Numbered from the stretch's first letter, positions 1-9,702 are shown. The stretch: DNA of 37,010 bases from an uncultured SAR86 cluster bacterium (GCA_902626385.1 CACOEZ010000011.1:1-37010); one strand, 5' to 3'. Made by a program: numbers and translations. Notes: a model not told the origin generated them from the sequence alone.

Positions 1-452
1 TGTCTGAGATAAAAGACCATCTTAGGCCTTACTTAATTGATCTATCAATCGATATTGATAATCACTTAAAAGTTGATTTGCTAATTGATGCAATGAGGTC
101 CTCGGCAAATACGCTTAAAGGAATTGCAGTGGATCTAGTTCCATACTATAAAAATGTTACTGAATATAATGAAAATGCAGTTAGTAAATTTATAGACGAA
201 GAAGGACTCAAAATTCTCAAAGACTTAAGACTGGAATTGAGCGAGTTAGAACTTTGGGATGTTGAGAGTTTAGATAAAATATTAGTAGATTATCAGAGAG
301 ATAATAATTGCCCTGTACCAAAGGTAAATCAGCCAATCAGAATTGCACTTACTGGTAGCACAAAATCACCTTCACTAGGGCTTACATTGTCACTGTATGA
401 AAAAGAAGATGCTATAAATAGAATAGATGCTTTAATCTCTTACATTACATAA
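1..452 (+). CDS. gltX: Glutamyl-tRNA synthetase, C-terminal part (5' end outside window)
   Basis: The reading frame is open from base 3 with no stop before the TAA at 450-452, so this is the last 149 residues of a gene that begins upstream. It is not a short gene starting at the TTG at base 78. The tail matches the anticodon-binding domain of bacterial GluRS: a helical section followed by the signature PIRIALTG, then SPSLGLTL and a final helix with RIDALISYI. E. coli GluRS ends in the same order (PLRVAVTG, SPALDVTV, RINKALDFI). The enzyme charges tRNA-Glu in the cytoplasm. The HIGH and KMSK motifs would lie outside the window. Identification is from remembered family motifs. No terminator hairpin is visible after the stop. 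Confidence 0.9.
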   Translation, partial: SEIKDHLRPYLIDLSIDIDNHLKVDLLIDAMRSSANTLKGIAVDLVPYYKNVTEYNENAVSKFIDEEGLKILKDLRLELSELELWDVESLDKILVDYQRDNNCPVPKVNQPIRIALTGSTKSPSLGLTLSLYEKEDAINRIDALISYIT

Positions 453-493
453 AAAACATAAAAAATCATTTGCGAAATTTCAAGTCACAATGT

Positions 494-523
494 TGGACAA
501 TATCTTGTTTCTGAGCCTATAAT
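494..523 (+). promoter_or_regulatory. Sigma70-type promoter of TBDR 1 with palindrome at the start site
   Basis: TGGACA (494-499, 5/6 to consensus) and a perfect TATAAT (518-523) are separated by 18 bp. Transcription would start near 530, giving a leader of about 32 nt with an AGGGGAA ribosome-binding site at 550-556. A perfect 10-bp palindrome, TCAAATTTGA (527-536), sits on the expected start site and could be an operator. A palindrome this short can arise by chance in AT-rich DNA. I saw no Fur-like box. Confidence 0.6.
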
Positions 524-561
524 TAGTCAAATTTGAACGTTTTTTTCATAGGGGAATTAGC

Positions 562-3500
562 ATGCAAAACATTAAATATTTACTATCACTAACTTTATTA
601 CTTCCTTTAGCAATAATTGCTCAAGATTCTGATGATTCAGAAGTTGAAGAGGTTGTAGTAGTTGGTTCTCAAATAAAAGGAGCAAAGATTACCGGCGCTC
701 TTCCAGTCACAGTAATTACTGCTGAGGATATTGAAAGTCTCGGTGTGGAATCAGGTGAAGAATTATTTGCAGATTTGGCTGAGAATGGAAGTAATAACTT
801 CAACCAAACAGATTTTAGTGGTGGTTACAATGCTTCAAGGGGTGATGTTGGCTCACTTGATTTAAGAAATATTGGTACTGGTAATACCTTAACTCTTTTA
901 AACGGAAGAAGGCTAGTTCAATCTCCTGGATATGCTACTGAGTTTGTTGGTGGTAGTTTTGTTCCTGTTTCAAGCGTTAACTCAAACTTAATACCGGTAT
1001 ATGGCTCAGAGCGGATAGAAATCCTAAGAGATGGTGCTTCATCAATTTACGGTGCCGACGCTGTTGCAGGTGTTATTAATACTGTTTTAAAAGACGACTT
1101 TGATGGAACCACTGTTAGAGTCAGAAATAATTGGTATGACAGCTTTGAAGCAAAAGATACAAAGGTCAGTGTTCAATGGGGTAAGACTTTTGATGATGGA
1201 ACTAATGTTTCAGTTTATTTTGATAGATACAGAAGGGATAGAATAAGGGGTATTGAAGATCCAAAATGGGCTAATGGTGATATGAGAAGATTACTTGATA
1301 GTCCAACAAGTGGGACACCTGAGGGTGAGTTCAATGATACAACCTGGAGAAATGCAAGTGCGAGCTCCATTTGGGGTCAGTTCTATACAGGATCTGGTTC
1401 AAATGTTCATTCGATGTATAGACCAGATGATCCTAACTGTTTAAGTAATTCAAGCACTAATTTGTACTCAATTCCTGGTATCACAAATATGTGTCTATAT
1501 GACGCCAGCTCAATTAGAGATGAAAATAGAACTAGTTATGGACAGACTTATGATGCAAGAGGACCATTATTAAGAAATAATCTCGTTATTTTTGTTAACA
1601 GAGAATTAGATAATGGTGTGGAAGCTTATAGTGAAATTAGCTTTTACCAGTCTCAGTCTGAAAAAACATTATATGGCGGTACTCATTTAGGCTTAGGATC
1701 GTCTTCAAAACAAGGTGGTAATACACAACCATTTTTAATCCCATCAACTAACTATTGGTTAAATCAACTTCAAAGAGGTCCAATAGGTTCATCTGGTGGT
1801 TCTTTGTTTGTTGATAAAGAGGCTGACTATCTTTGGGCAAGATATTTCAGATTTTCAACTCCTAGAGCATGGGATTCAACAAGAGAAACTTGGAGAATTG
1901 TTCAAGGATTTAGAGGAAACTATGGAGATTGGGATTGGGATGCTGGTCTTGTAATGTCAGAGGCAACCTCAGTAATGTTAAACAGCGGTCGTGCAAATAT
2001 GACACTTCTTGATGCTGCTTTAGCAAGATCGACATCTGATGCATACAATCCATTCTGTGCAGGTGTAAATTGTGGTGAAGAAGAATTCATGACAACTATT
2101 TTTAGAAATAATAAAACAGATCTTTATATGGTTGACTTTAAAATGAGTAATCCTTCTGTTTATACTTTACCAGCTGGTGATGTAGCAATGCTTGTTGGTG
2201 CTGAAGTCAGAAAAGAATCCATGGAGGATCAAAGAGATCCTAACATTGATGGAACGATTAAATATTCAACACCTGCACTTGCAAAAAATCAGGTAACGTT
2301 CCCTTATATATCAAACATTTCAAACAGTAGTCCATCACCCAACACTTCAGGTGATAGAACTGTGGCATCTATTTTTGCAGAATTACAAATTCCGCTTGCT
2401 GAAAATGTTGAATCGCAGTTAGCTGTTAGAGCCGAAAATGCAGATGACTATGGTAGCAATGCAGTAGGTAAATTTGCTGTTGGTTATACTCCAACTTCGT
2501 GGATTAAAGTTAGAGGCTCTGCTTCAACTTCATTTAGAGCACCAAACCTTATTACTGTTAATGAAGGCATGGTTGTAAGAAATAATTCACAAGCAGATCC
2601 TTTATATACTAAAGCACTTGATGAAAGCAGAGATGGATATTCAATTCAAAGAGTTGCTAAAGGTAATGATAATCTAGAAGCTGAAGAAGCAACAAACACA
2701 TCAATCGGTGTCGTTTTAACTCCGGGTGATAACTGGGTTATCACAGTTGATAAATGGCAAATTGCCTCCGAGAACACTGTTGGTTTATTTGGTGAACAAA
2801 ATCACATGCTTCTCGATACTTTAATAAGAGCAAAAGGTGGACCAAATGAATGTACTGGTAACCCATTAGTTGTTAGGGGTGACTTTGTCGCTGATAATGA
2901 TCCAGAATCTGTTACTTATAACGGTGATTGGGATTCAAGTCTTTGTAAAGCTGGTCAGGTAATTAGAGTTGAGGATGTCTATACTAATTTAGATGATAGA
3001 ACTCTTGAGGGTACAGACTATGCGATTGAATACTCTATTGATACAAAAGTTGGATCTTTCTCAGCTAAATTTATGAGTGTTCAATTTGACAAGTTTGAGC
3101 AAGAAGCTGCTGGAGCTAGTGCTGAACTAATTGCTGCTACGGCACCTGGTGGAATACTAGAGGGCTCAACACCACCATCTGGTTTTGGAGACCTTCTTGG
3201 AACTTATAATAGGAGAGCATATTTTGAACAAAAGGATTCAATGAGGCTTTCATGGAAGTTTGGTCAGTGGGATGCTTTCCTATCTGGTTCAAAGATTGGT
3301 AGTTTCCAAGAACTAGCAGTTACAGATAATGCGAAGTCTGTTGATGTAAGCGGATCTTCTAATGATGTTTATGCATGTTCTGGTACAAACAAATATACTC
3401 CAGGTGAGGGTACTTGTGGTGACTATTGGACAGTAGATTCTATGATGACTCTTAATTTAACTGTTGGCTATAAATTCAAAAATGGTCTTAGATTAAGAGG

Positions 3501-3624
3501 AACAGTCAGAAACCTTCAAGATACTAGAGCTCCTCTAGCTGATGAATTTACTTGGGGCTTTGTAGGAGATGTTCATAGTGATTATGGTAAGAGCTATTCT
3601 GTAGAACTCTACAAGAAATTCTAA
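562..3624 (+). CDS. TonB-dependent outer-membrane receptor (TBDR 1)
   Basis: A 1020-aa protein for energised uptake across the outer membrane. It has a signal peptide of about 20 residues (cleavage after AIIA), a TonB-box-like stretch VEEVVVVGS (28-36), an N-terminal plug with the usual DLRNIG, LLNGRR and DGASSIYGADAVAGVIN motifs, and a long beta-barrel ending in aromatic F1020, as expected for BAM-dependent insertion. There is no STN signalling domain, so transcription control through an anti-sigma partner is unlikely. The start is fixed by AGGGGAA 6 bases upstream. Closely spaced cysteines (for example CAGVNC) suggest disulfides in surface loops. The next genes (SLC13 carrier, GGT) hint at organic-acid or gamma-glutamyl substrates, but the ligand cannot be read from the sequence. 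Confidence 0.93.
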   Translation: MQNIKYLLSLTLLLPLAIIAQDSDDSEVEEVVVVGSQIKGAKITGALPVTVITAEDIESLGVESGEELFADLAENGSNNFNQTDFSGGYNASRGDVGSLDLRNIGTGNTLTLLNGRRLVQSPGYATEFVGGSFVPVSSVNSNLIPVYGSERIEILRDGASSIYGADAVAGVINTVLKDDFDGTTVRVRNNWYDSFEAKDTKVSVQWGKTFDDGTNVSVYFDRYRRDRIRGIEDPKWANGDMRRLLDSPTSGTPEGEFNDTTWRNASASSIWGQFYTGSGSNVHSMYRPDDPNCLSNSSTNLYSIPGITNMCLYDASSIRDENRTSYGQTYDARGPLLRNNLVIFVNRELDNGVEAYSEISFYQSQSEKTLYGGTHLGLGSSSKQGGNTQPFLIPSTNYWLNQLQRGPIGSSGGSLFVDKEADYLWARYFRFSTPRAWDSTRETWRIVQGFRGNYGDWDWDAGLVMSEATSVMLNSGRANMTLLDAALARSTSDAYNPFCAGVNCGEEEFMTTIFRNNKTDLYMVDFKMSNPSVYTLPAGDVAMLVGAEVRKESMEDQRDPNIDGTIKYSTPALAKNQVTFPYISNISNSSPSPNTSGDRTVASIFAELQIPLAENVESQLAVRAENADDYGSNAVGKFAVGYTPTSWIKVRGSASTSFRAPNLITVNEGMVVRNNSQADPLYTKALDESRDGYSIQRVAKGNDNLEAEEATNTSIGVVLTPGDNWVITVDKWQIASENTVGLFGEQNHMLLDTLIRAKGGPNECTGNPLVVRGDFVADNDPESVTYNGDWDSSLCKAGQVIRVEDVYTNLDDRTLEGTDYAIEYSIDTKVGSFSAKFMSVQFDKFEQEAAGASAELIAATAPGGILEGSTPPSGFGDLLGTYNRRAYFEQKDSMRLSWKFGQWDAFLSGSKIGSFQELAVTDNAKSVDVSGSSNDVYACSGTNKYTPGEGTCGDYWTVDSMMTLNLTVGYKFKNGLRLRGTVRNLQDTRAPLADEFTWGFVGDVHSDYGKSYSVELYKKF

Positions 3625-3640
3625 TCTTTTTAGATAATAT

Positions 3641-3666
3641 AAAGGGAGCTTTTGCTCCCTTTTTTA
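3641..3666 (+). terminator. Rho-independent terminator after TBDR 1
   Basis: AAAGGGAGC and GCTCCCTTT form a 9-bp stem around a TTTT loop, followed by a T run. It lies 17 bp after the TBDR 1 stop and 26 bp before the next start, so the downstream carrier gene probably has its own promoter. Confidence 0.9.
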
Positions 3667-3691
3667 TAACATAAGAGTTAATATATAAATC

Positions 3692-5128
3692 ATGCCAGCA
3701 TATCAAAAGAAAGGCTTTTTAATTGGACTAGCATCTTTCTTTATATTGCTATTGTTGCCATCTCCTGAAGGATTAAATTCAACTGCATGGACTGTTGCTG
3801 CAATTGCAGTCTTAATGGCAATTTGGTGGGCAACGGAGGCTATTCCTGTTGCAGTGACAGCTTTACTTCCTTTGGCATTATTTCCGCTTTTAGGCATCAC
3901 ATCGTTTGAAGAGGCAGCAGTTCCATATGCAAATAAAAATATATATTTATTTCTAGGAGGTTTTATTTTGGCTCTTGGAATTGAGAGCTCTGGTTTGCAC
4001 AAAAGAATAGCATTGAAAATGATCATTGCTGTTGGCTCCAGTGGCGCAAGCTTGATTGGTGGATTTATGCTTGTCGCGGCATTAATTAGTATGTGGGTGA
4101 TGAATACTTCAACCACTTTAATGCTTCTCCCAATAGGATTGGCTGTTTGCACTGTGATGGCAGATACCATTCCCGGATTAAGTGAAAAACAAAAAAAAGA
4201 TTTTGATACAGCTTTGCTTTTGGGAATAGCATATGCAGCAACAATTGGTGGTATGTCTACATTAATTGGAACGGCTCCTAATATTGTTTTTAGCTCGTTT
4301 ATGCAGGATACATATGGCGTCGAAATATCGATGTTAAATTGGATGATGCTTGGGGTCCCACTGGCTGCAGTTTTGTTGTTAGGCGCATGGATTTCATTAA
4401 CTAAATATGTATTTAAAATAAATTTTGAAGCCTCTAGTGAATCTAAGCTTGAACTTAAAAAAATTCTTAATGAAATGGGAGCTCTTAGCAAAGATGAAAT
4501 TCGAATTTCTATTATTTTTGGTTTGGCTGTTTTTGCATGGGTATTTAGGAAACTTTTAGTTAATTTTGAACTATTTTCTGGCCTCACAGATGCAGGTATT
4601 GCAATTATTGCAGCAATCTTAATTTTTATGACACCATCTGCTACTAAAAAAGGTGATTTGCTCAAATGGGAAAAATCAAAAGATTTGCCATGGGGACTAT
4701 TGATTTTATTTGGTGGGGGACTCTCACTAGCTGCTCAAATAAGCTCAAGTGGTCTCGGCATATGGATCGGAGAAAGTTTAATTGTTTTAAGCACAATTCC
4801 ACCAATCTTATTAATATTAGCAGTTGCTACATTGATAATATTCCTTACAGAAATTACCAGTAATGTAACTACAACAACTACTTTTTTGCCAGTTTTTGGG
4901 GGTGTCGCAATAGCTATAGGAATATTACCGGTTTCACTTACAATCCCAGTCTGCTTAGCTGCAAGTTGCGCTTTTATGCTTCCGGTGGCAACTCCGCCAA
5001 ATGCAATTGTTTATGGATCAAATAAATTTACTATAGCTACAATGATGAAAGCTGGTATCGCACTAAATATAATAGGAATTCTTGTTGTTACATTATTTTC
5101 ATATTTTCTTGCTCCTTTAATTTTCTAA
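3692..5128 (+). CDS. SLC13/DASS-family sodium:anion symporter
   Basis: A 478-aa polytopic inner-membrane protein with about 11-12 hydrophobic segments. It carries the two repeated substrate/sodium-binding motifs of the DASS family: MNTSTT (137-142) in the first repeat, in place of the usual SNT, and SNVTTTT (390-396) in the second. The late signature LPVATPPNAIVYG (about 430-442) is also present. Family members import di- or tricarboxylates, or sulfate in some cases, with Na+. The Ser-to-Met change in the first SNT may alter specificity. The stop overlaps the start of ggt by one base (TAATG), so the two are probably co-translated; glutamate released by GGT would be a sensible substrate (inference). 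TAATAT (3679-3684) lies 7 bases before the ATG and there is no good Shine-Dalgarno sequence. Confidence 0.88.
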   Translation: MPAYQKKGFLIGLASFFILLLLPSPEGLNSTAWTVAAIAVLMAIWWATEAIPVAVTALLPLALFPLLGITSFEEAAVPYANKNIYLFLGGFILALGIESSGLHKRIALKMIIAVGSSGASLIGGFMLVAALISMWVMNTSTTLMLLPIGLAVCTVMADTIPGLSEKQKKDFDTALLLGIAYAATIGGMSTLIGTAPNIVFSSFMQDTYGVEISMLNWMMLGVPLAAVLLLGAWISLTKYVFKINFEASSESKLELKKILNEMGALSKDEIRISIIFGLAVFAWVFRKLLVNFELFSGLTDAGIAIIAAILIFMTPSATKKGDLLKWEKSKDLPWGLLILFGGGLSLAAQISSSGLGIWIGESLIVLSTIPPILLILAVATLIIFLTEITSNVTTTTTFLPVFGGVAIAIGILPVSLTIPVCLAASCAFMLPVATPPNAIVYGSNKFTIATMMKAGIALNIIGILVVTLFSYFLAPLIF

Positions 5129-6861
5129 TGAGATATTTTCTTCACATAATACTTATCTTTTCTCAACAAATTTTTTCTAACCAAAGTTATATTGATTATC
5201 AATCTCCTTATCATCCAGTTGTTTCAAATTCCGGAATGGTTGTATCTCAGAATTTTTTATCGTCAGATATTGGTATTGAGATCCTAAATAAAGGCGGTAA
5301 TGCAGTTGATGCGGCGGTTGCTGTTGGTTTTTCATTGGCAATAACTTTGCCTAGAGCAGGAAATTTAGGTGGCGGTGGTTTTATGCTTGTTTACATCAAA
5401 GAAAAAAATGAGATTTTTTACATTGATTACAGAAGCAAATCACCATTAAATTCATCAATCAATAAAATTTTTGATATTTCTAAAAATGAAAAGATTGATC
5501 CTAAGGACTTTACAAACGATATGTTTGATAAAACAAGATATGGATATAAAGCTCCTGCAGTTCCTGGAACAGTTGCTGGACTAATTGAGGCTCATGAAAA
5601 ATTTGGAAAACTAACTCTGGAAGAAGTTCTCGAGCCAGTGATAAAACAGGCAAAGGATGGCATCGTGGTTTCTTATGATTTACATAAAGCAATCGAGGAT
5701 ACTGATCAATTAAAATCTGATCCTGAGTCATCAAGAATTTACTTTAATAAAGGAACTGCTATAGAAGAAAACTCTATTTTTAAAAGACCAGATTTAGCAA
5801 AAACACTTACTAGAATCTCTGAATATGGCAGAGATGGTTTTTATAAAGGAGAGGTAGCTGAAAAAATTGTATTAGCAATGAAACAAAATGGTGGCATGTT
5901 TTCATTGAAGGATTTTGAAGAATACAAAGCTACATTTAGTGATCCAATTGTTGCATCTTACAGAGGCAACTTAGTCTTTACCGCTGGACCACCATCCGGT
6001 GGAGGTATTACCTTGCTGACTGCATTAAATGTATTGAGTTATTTTGATTTAAAAAAATTCAATAGTGATTCTGCGTTGACATATCATTTACTTTCTGAAG
6101 CGATTAGGCGAGGCCATAATAATAGATCTCATTACGTTGGAGATCCTGAATACTTTAATGTGCCCGTTGATCAGTTGCTTTCTAAGAAGAGAACAGAACA
6201 TTTAGTAAAATCTATTGATCTCAAAAAAGCAACAAAATCTACAGTTGTGAAACCTTTTGAGTTAATAACTGAGAGTAGAGATACAACTCATTATTCAATA
6301 ATTGATAGTGATGGAAATGCAGTATCAAACACATATACTTTAGGTTACTCTTTTGGATCTGGAGTCACTATTCCAGGGACCGGCATTTTGATGAATAACC
6401 AAATGAACAATTTTGCTTATAGATATGGTGATAAAAGTATAAGAGGGCGTTCGGCTAGTACAGGAAATAGATTTGAGCCCGGCAAAAAACCGATGAGCAC
6501 TATGGCACCAACAATGATCTTTAATAAGGATGGCGAACTTTCACTAATAACTGGATCACCAGGTGGCTCACTGATTCCTGCAGCAATTTTAAGAGTTGTG
6601 ACCGGAGTAATTGATTTTGAATTAGATATAGGTCAAGCAACTATGCTTCCTAGGGTTCATAAAGACTGGCCAACTACCGGCATTCTTCATGAGCGGACAC
6701 TCAATGCAGACTCAATCAGAGGTATAAGAAATATTGGTCATAAAATGACCCCTGAGCATACAATGGGGAGCACACAGAGTATTCATATCGTTGATGGGGT
6801 TAATTATGGTTATGCTGACCTAAGAAGGCCAAACGCATCAGTCTCAACTCAAGCTAATTAA
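5128..6861 (+). CDS. ggt: Gamma-glutamyltransferase (glutathione hydrolase)
   Basis: A 577-aa Ntn-hydrolase made as a secreted precursor (hydrophobic leader, cleavage near IFS/NQ) that self-cleaves into large and small subunits. It hydrolyses or transfers gamma-glutamyl groups from glutathione and related peptides in the periplasm. The new N-terminal nucleophile is Thr386 in TTHYSIID, followed by GNAVSNTYT and the NNQMNNF stretch, as around Thr391 of E. coli GGT. One family position differs: TYTLGYSFG has Gly where Asn or Glu is usual. The early GGNAVDAAVA and GGGGFML motifs and the late GSPGGS motif are intact. Translation is coupled to the SLC13 gene (TAATG). The 3' end overlaps the convergent M20 gene by 8 bp. 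Confidence 0.94.
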   Translation: MRYFLHIILIFSQQIFSNQSYIDYQSPYHPVVSNSGMVVSQNFLSSDIGIEILNKGGNAVDAAVAVGFSLAITLPRAGNLGGGGFMLVYIKEKNEIFYIDYRSKSPLNSSINKIFDISKNEKIDPKDFTNDMFDKTRYGYKAPAVPGTVAGLIEAHEKFGKLTLEEVLEPVIKQAKDGIVVSYDLHKAIEDTDQLKSDPESSRIYFNKGTAIEENSIFKRPDLAKTLTRISEYGRDGFYKGEVAEKIVLAMKQNGGMFSLKDFEEYKATFSDPIVASYRGNLVFTAGPPSGGGITLLTALNVLSYFDLKKFNSDSALTYHLLSEAIRRGHNNRSHYVGDPEYFNVPVDQLLSKKRTEHLVKSIDLKKATKSTVVKPFELITESRDTTHYSIIDSDGNAVSNTYTLGYSFGSGVTIPGTGILMNNQMNNFAYRYGDKSIRGRSASTGNRFEPGKKPMSTMAPTMIFNKDGELSLITGSPGGSLIPAAILRVVTGVIDFELDIGQATMLPRVHKDWPTTGILHERTLNADSIRGIRNIGHKMTPEHTMGSTQSIHIVDGVNYGYADLRRPNASVSTQAN

Positions 6862-8299
6862 TTTTTCTATAATTTAGTGGTGGCTGTCTATCTCCAAGAA
6901 GAGGTTTGTATTCAAAATCTTGACCAGTTCTGCTTGAAAGTTCTTCTTTAGCTTCTGAAATGACATCAGGATTCTCCATGATTTCCTTAATTGAATTTGC
7001 CATAGTGTGAGCTGCAAGTTCTGCACCTTTAAGACCAATTGAGGTTCCTCCAGCTGAAACAGCTTGCCATGAATGAGCTGCTGTGCCCGGTACCCACGTC
7101 GCAGTTCTCAAACCAGCTGTAGGAACAACCCAACTAACATCACCGACATCTGTAGACCCATAACTATGACTGTAACGATAAGGCGTGACGATTTCTTGAG
7201 AGCCGATTTCTAGACTTGGTTTAATTAGAGTTTTATATAACTCTTTTGCATATTCATTTTCACTCTTTGAGTACTTAATACCACCTAATTTTTCAAGATT
7301 TTTATAAACAATTTTTTGAACAGTATCGTTGGGAAGTAATGAGTAGTTTCCATGCATCACCTCATAACTCATATCGGTCTCTGTTCCCATGGCGGCACCT
7401 TCAGCTATCTTCACAACTCTCTGAAATAAATCATCAACCACTTTCATTTCTGGATGTCTCACATAGTAATAAACCTCGGCATCGTCAGGTACGACATTTG
7501 GAGCAAGACCACCTTTTGTTATTACATAATGAATTCGTGATTCTTGAGGTATATGCTCCCTCATCATATTAACCATATGATTCATTGCTTCAACTCCATC
7601 AAGTGCTGATCTACCTAATTCGGGTGCTCCAGCAGCATGAGCAGATATACCTTTAAATTTAAACTTACCTGATTTATTAGAATTTGATGTTCTTGAGTTT
7701 GCTGAGTTTACATCATCTGGATGCCAATGAAGGACAATATCAACATCATCAAACAAACCAGCTCTTACCATATAAACTTTTCCAGAACCTCCTTCTTCAG
7801 CTGGAGTTCCGTAGAATCTAATAGTTCCACTTATATTATTAGCTTCAATCCACTCTTTTACAGCTACAGCTGCCCAAGCAGATGCGGCACCAAATAGATG
7901 GTGACCACAAGCATGACCTGCACCTGTATTATTGTTCGCAACCTCTTTGAACGGTGCGTTAGTTTGAGCAAGCCCAGGAAGAGCATCAAACTCTCCTAAT
8001 ATACCAATAGTAGGACCACCATTATTGAACTCTGCTATGAAACCTGTTGGAATCCCTGCAACATTTTTTTGTATTGTGAATCCATTGCTTTCAAGCTCGT
8101 CAGCGAGCAATTTTGAACTTTCATTCTCTAAATAACCTAACTCAGCAAAATTCCATATGTCCAGAGCTATCTTTTGAAAAGTATCTTTTTTTGAATCAAT
8201 GATATTTTCAAATTGATCACTAAAAATATGATTGGTAAAACTCAATAAAACTAAGTAGCTAATTGCAAATCTTTGTATGTAATGTTTCTTCCTACCCAT
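6854..8299 (-). CDS. M20 amidohydrolase, AbgB-like (p-aminobenzoyl-glutamate hydrolase type), with signal peptide
   Basis: 481 aa, the same length as E. coli AbgB, with close motif agreement: LGEFDALPGL, GHACGHHL (metal ligands near C131/H133), RFYGTPAEEGGSGK (E168/E169), LHWHPDD, the GRSALD dimerisation-domain entry, STDVGDVSW and a late His in GTAAHSWQ. AbgB with AbgA splits p-aminobenzoyl-glutamate, a folate breakdown product. Here no AbgA or AbgT lies in the window, and the protein has an N-terminal leader (about 28 residues, basic then hydrophobic) absent from E. coli AbgB, which implies export to the periplasm. The leader supports the ATG at 8299 although it overlaps the thiolase-like gene by 49 bp. 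The substrate may be another N-acyl amino acid. Confidence 0.87.
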   Translation of the reverse strand: MGRKKHYIQRFAISYLVLLSFTNHIFSDQFENIIDSKKDTFQKIALDIWNFAELGYLENESSKLLADELESNGFTIQKNVAGIPTGFIAEFNNGGPTIGILGEFDALPGLAQTNAPFKEVANNNTGAGHACGHHLFGAASAWAAVAVKEWIEANNISGTIRFYGTPAEEGGSGKVYMVRAGLFDDVDIVLHWHPDDVNSANSRTSNSNKSGKFKFKGISAHAAGAPELGRSALDGVEAMNHMVNMMREHIPQESRIHYVITKGGLAPNVVPDDAEVYYYVRHPEMKVVDDLFQRVVKIAEGAAMGTETDMSYEVMHGNYSLLPNDTVQKIVYKNLEKLGGIKYSKSENEYAKELYKTLIKPSLEIGSQEIVTPYRYSHSYGSTDVGDVSWVVPTAGLRTATWVPGTAAHSWQAVSAGGTSIGLKGAELAAHTMANSIKEIMENPDVISEAKEELSSRTGQDFEYKPLLGDRQPPLNYRKIN

Positions 8300-9702
8300 T
8301 CATTATTCTCCATTTTATTGATAAATTCATTATCATAACTCTTTATGATATTTCTTTTACCAGATATATCTTCAATGTATATTACAGCTTTTTTTGCCGA
8401 ATTTTTATCATTTAAAACTGTGTATCCAATAATCTTACCATTACCATCTTTCTTATTAGATAATTCTTTAGCAATCTCTTTTTTTGAAGCTTTTAAAGAA
8501 ACATCTGTAAATTCATACTGACAGTTGGGTTCTCCTGACCATAATGCAAATGATTGCTTAGTCATCATTCCTGATACGCCAGTAATAATTCCTATATTTT
8601 TTTTATTTTCTCTAATTTTTTTAAATAGTTGCACAGTACTATTTATTACATAGCTATTTAATGGCCCGCCCGCAAAAGACATTCCGCCTGTTAATGAAGT
8701 TGAGGATATATTTTTTATCCTTAAAGCTTCTGCAAACATTTGAACAGCTGCAGGAAAACAACTATATAGATCATAATAAGTTGGCTTGAGATTATTTTTC
8801 TTACAAACATCCAGAATAAATTTAGCTGCAAGGTTCAAACCATAAGATTCGAATAAATTTTGTCTAAGTAAAGTTGGTATCATGTGATTGTTTTCAGAGG
8901 AAGCTAGGGGGTAGATTCTTTTTTTAGCATTTATATTTAACTTATCCGCCAATTCTTCAGAACAAAGAATCATTGCAGCAGCTTGATTAACATTCCAGCT
9001 TGTACAATGCAATTTATTATAGGGAAACGCCATTTGAGGATTTCTTTTACTAGAGTTAAGGATATCTTCAGAAGTAAAACTCTCTTTAAGCCAACCCATT
9101 TTATTCACTTTTGCTATTTTTGAAAATTTTGAATAAACATTGGCAATATTTTTATGATGTTCATGAAAGTCTTTATTTTTCATACATCGAAAAGCACTTT
9201 CCAAAATCGCATAATAACCGACTGCCATTGTTCCAAGATTTTCTATTTCTATATTAATGTTTAAATCATCACTAGGTTTAACGTAGAAATCAGGATTTTC
9301 ATTAAGCTCAGTTTCAATAAAATTTTTATTTTCTATTTGCGCTTTTATTCGTTTATATCTTGCTTCGCCTCCGACAATCAGACATGCCTTAATTTTTCCA
9401 TCAATTATTTTTTTACATGCATCATTAATTAAACTTTGTTGGAGGATACCAATTTTTGAAACTGTTGTTGTTACATTTGGAAAGTTATTCTTTTCTGCTA
9501 TCCATTTTCCAGGGTCTCTGTATTTCCAAAATCCTTTTGGGATTTGCACTTCATCTATATATTTTGTAATTTCAGAATTCTCACAATCTTTTATAGCCTT
9601 GATAGATGCTTTTTCCATAAGGATAAGCGCTTCATCAAGATTATCAAATTGATCTTTTTGTTGAATATCACCAATTCCAACAACAACAGGTCTATTTTTC
9701 AT
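8251..9702 (-). CDS. Thiolase-like protein (TLP1/SCP2-thiolase type), probably non-thiolytic
   Basis: A 483-aa thiolase-fold protein with a C-terminal extension. Recognisable landmarks are the N-terminal VVVGIGDI, GGEARY near 111-116, DLYSCFPAAV (311-320) where SCP2-type thiolases have HDCF, and TGGMSFAGGP (338-347) where active thiolases have GHP. The catalytic His of GHP is therefore Gly, and the nucleophilic Cys position seems to be Ser82 (alignment by eye). This agrees with the thiolase-like TLP1 group rather than a working acetyl-CoA acetyltransferase. The extra 120 or so residues at the end fit the added C-terminal domain of that group. It sits 6 bp after the methyltransferase gene in the fabI operon. 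Lys-rich and AT-rich. True function unknown; acyl-CoA or lipid binding is likely. Confidence 0.78.
   Translation of the reverse strand: MKNRPVVVGIGDIQQKDQFDNLDEALILMEKASIKAIKDCENSEITKYIDEVQIPKGFWKYRDPGKWIAEKNNFPNVTTTVSKIGILQQSLINDACKKIIDGKIKACLIVGGEARYKRIKAQIENKNFIETELNENPDFYVKPSDDLNINIEIENLGTMAVGYYAILESAFRCMKNKDFHEHHKNIANVYSKFSKIAKVNKMGWLKESFTSEDILNSSKRNPQMAFPYNKLHCTSWNVNQAAAMILCSEELADKLNINAKKRIYPLASSENNHMIPTLLRQNLFESYGLNLAAKFILDVCKKNNLKPTYYDLYSCFPAAVQMFAEALRIKNISSTSLTGGMSFAGGPLNSYVINSTVQLFKKIRENKKNIGIITGVSGMMTKQSFALWSGEPNCQYEFTDVSLKASKKEIAKELSNKKDGNGKIIGYTVLNDKNSAKKAVIYIEDISGKRNIIKSYDNEFINKMENNEWVGRNITYKDLQLAT

Noticed and set aside
3703-4665. A 320-codon open frame on the minus strand opposite the SLC13 gene
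   Set aside because: It lies wholly inside a clear transporter gene on the other strand; the product has no recognisable motif and looks like a reverse-strand image of hydrophobic codons.
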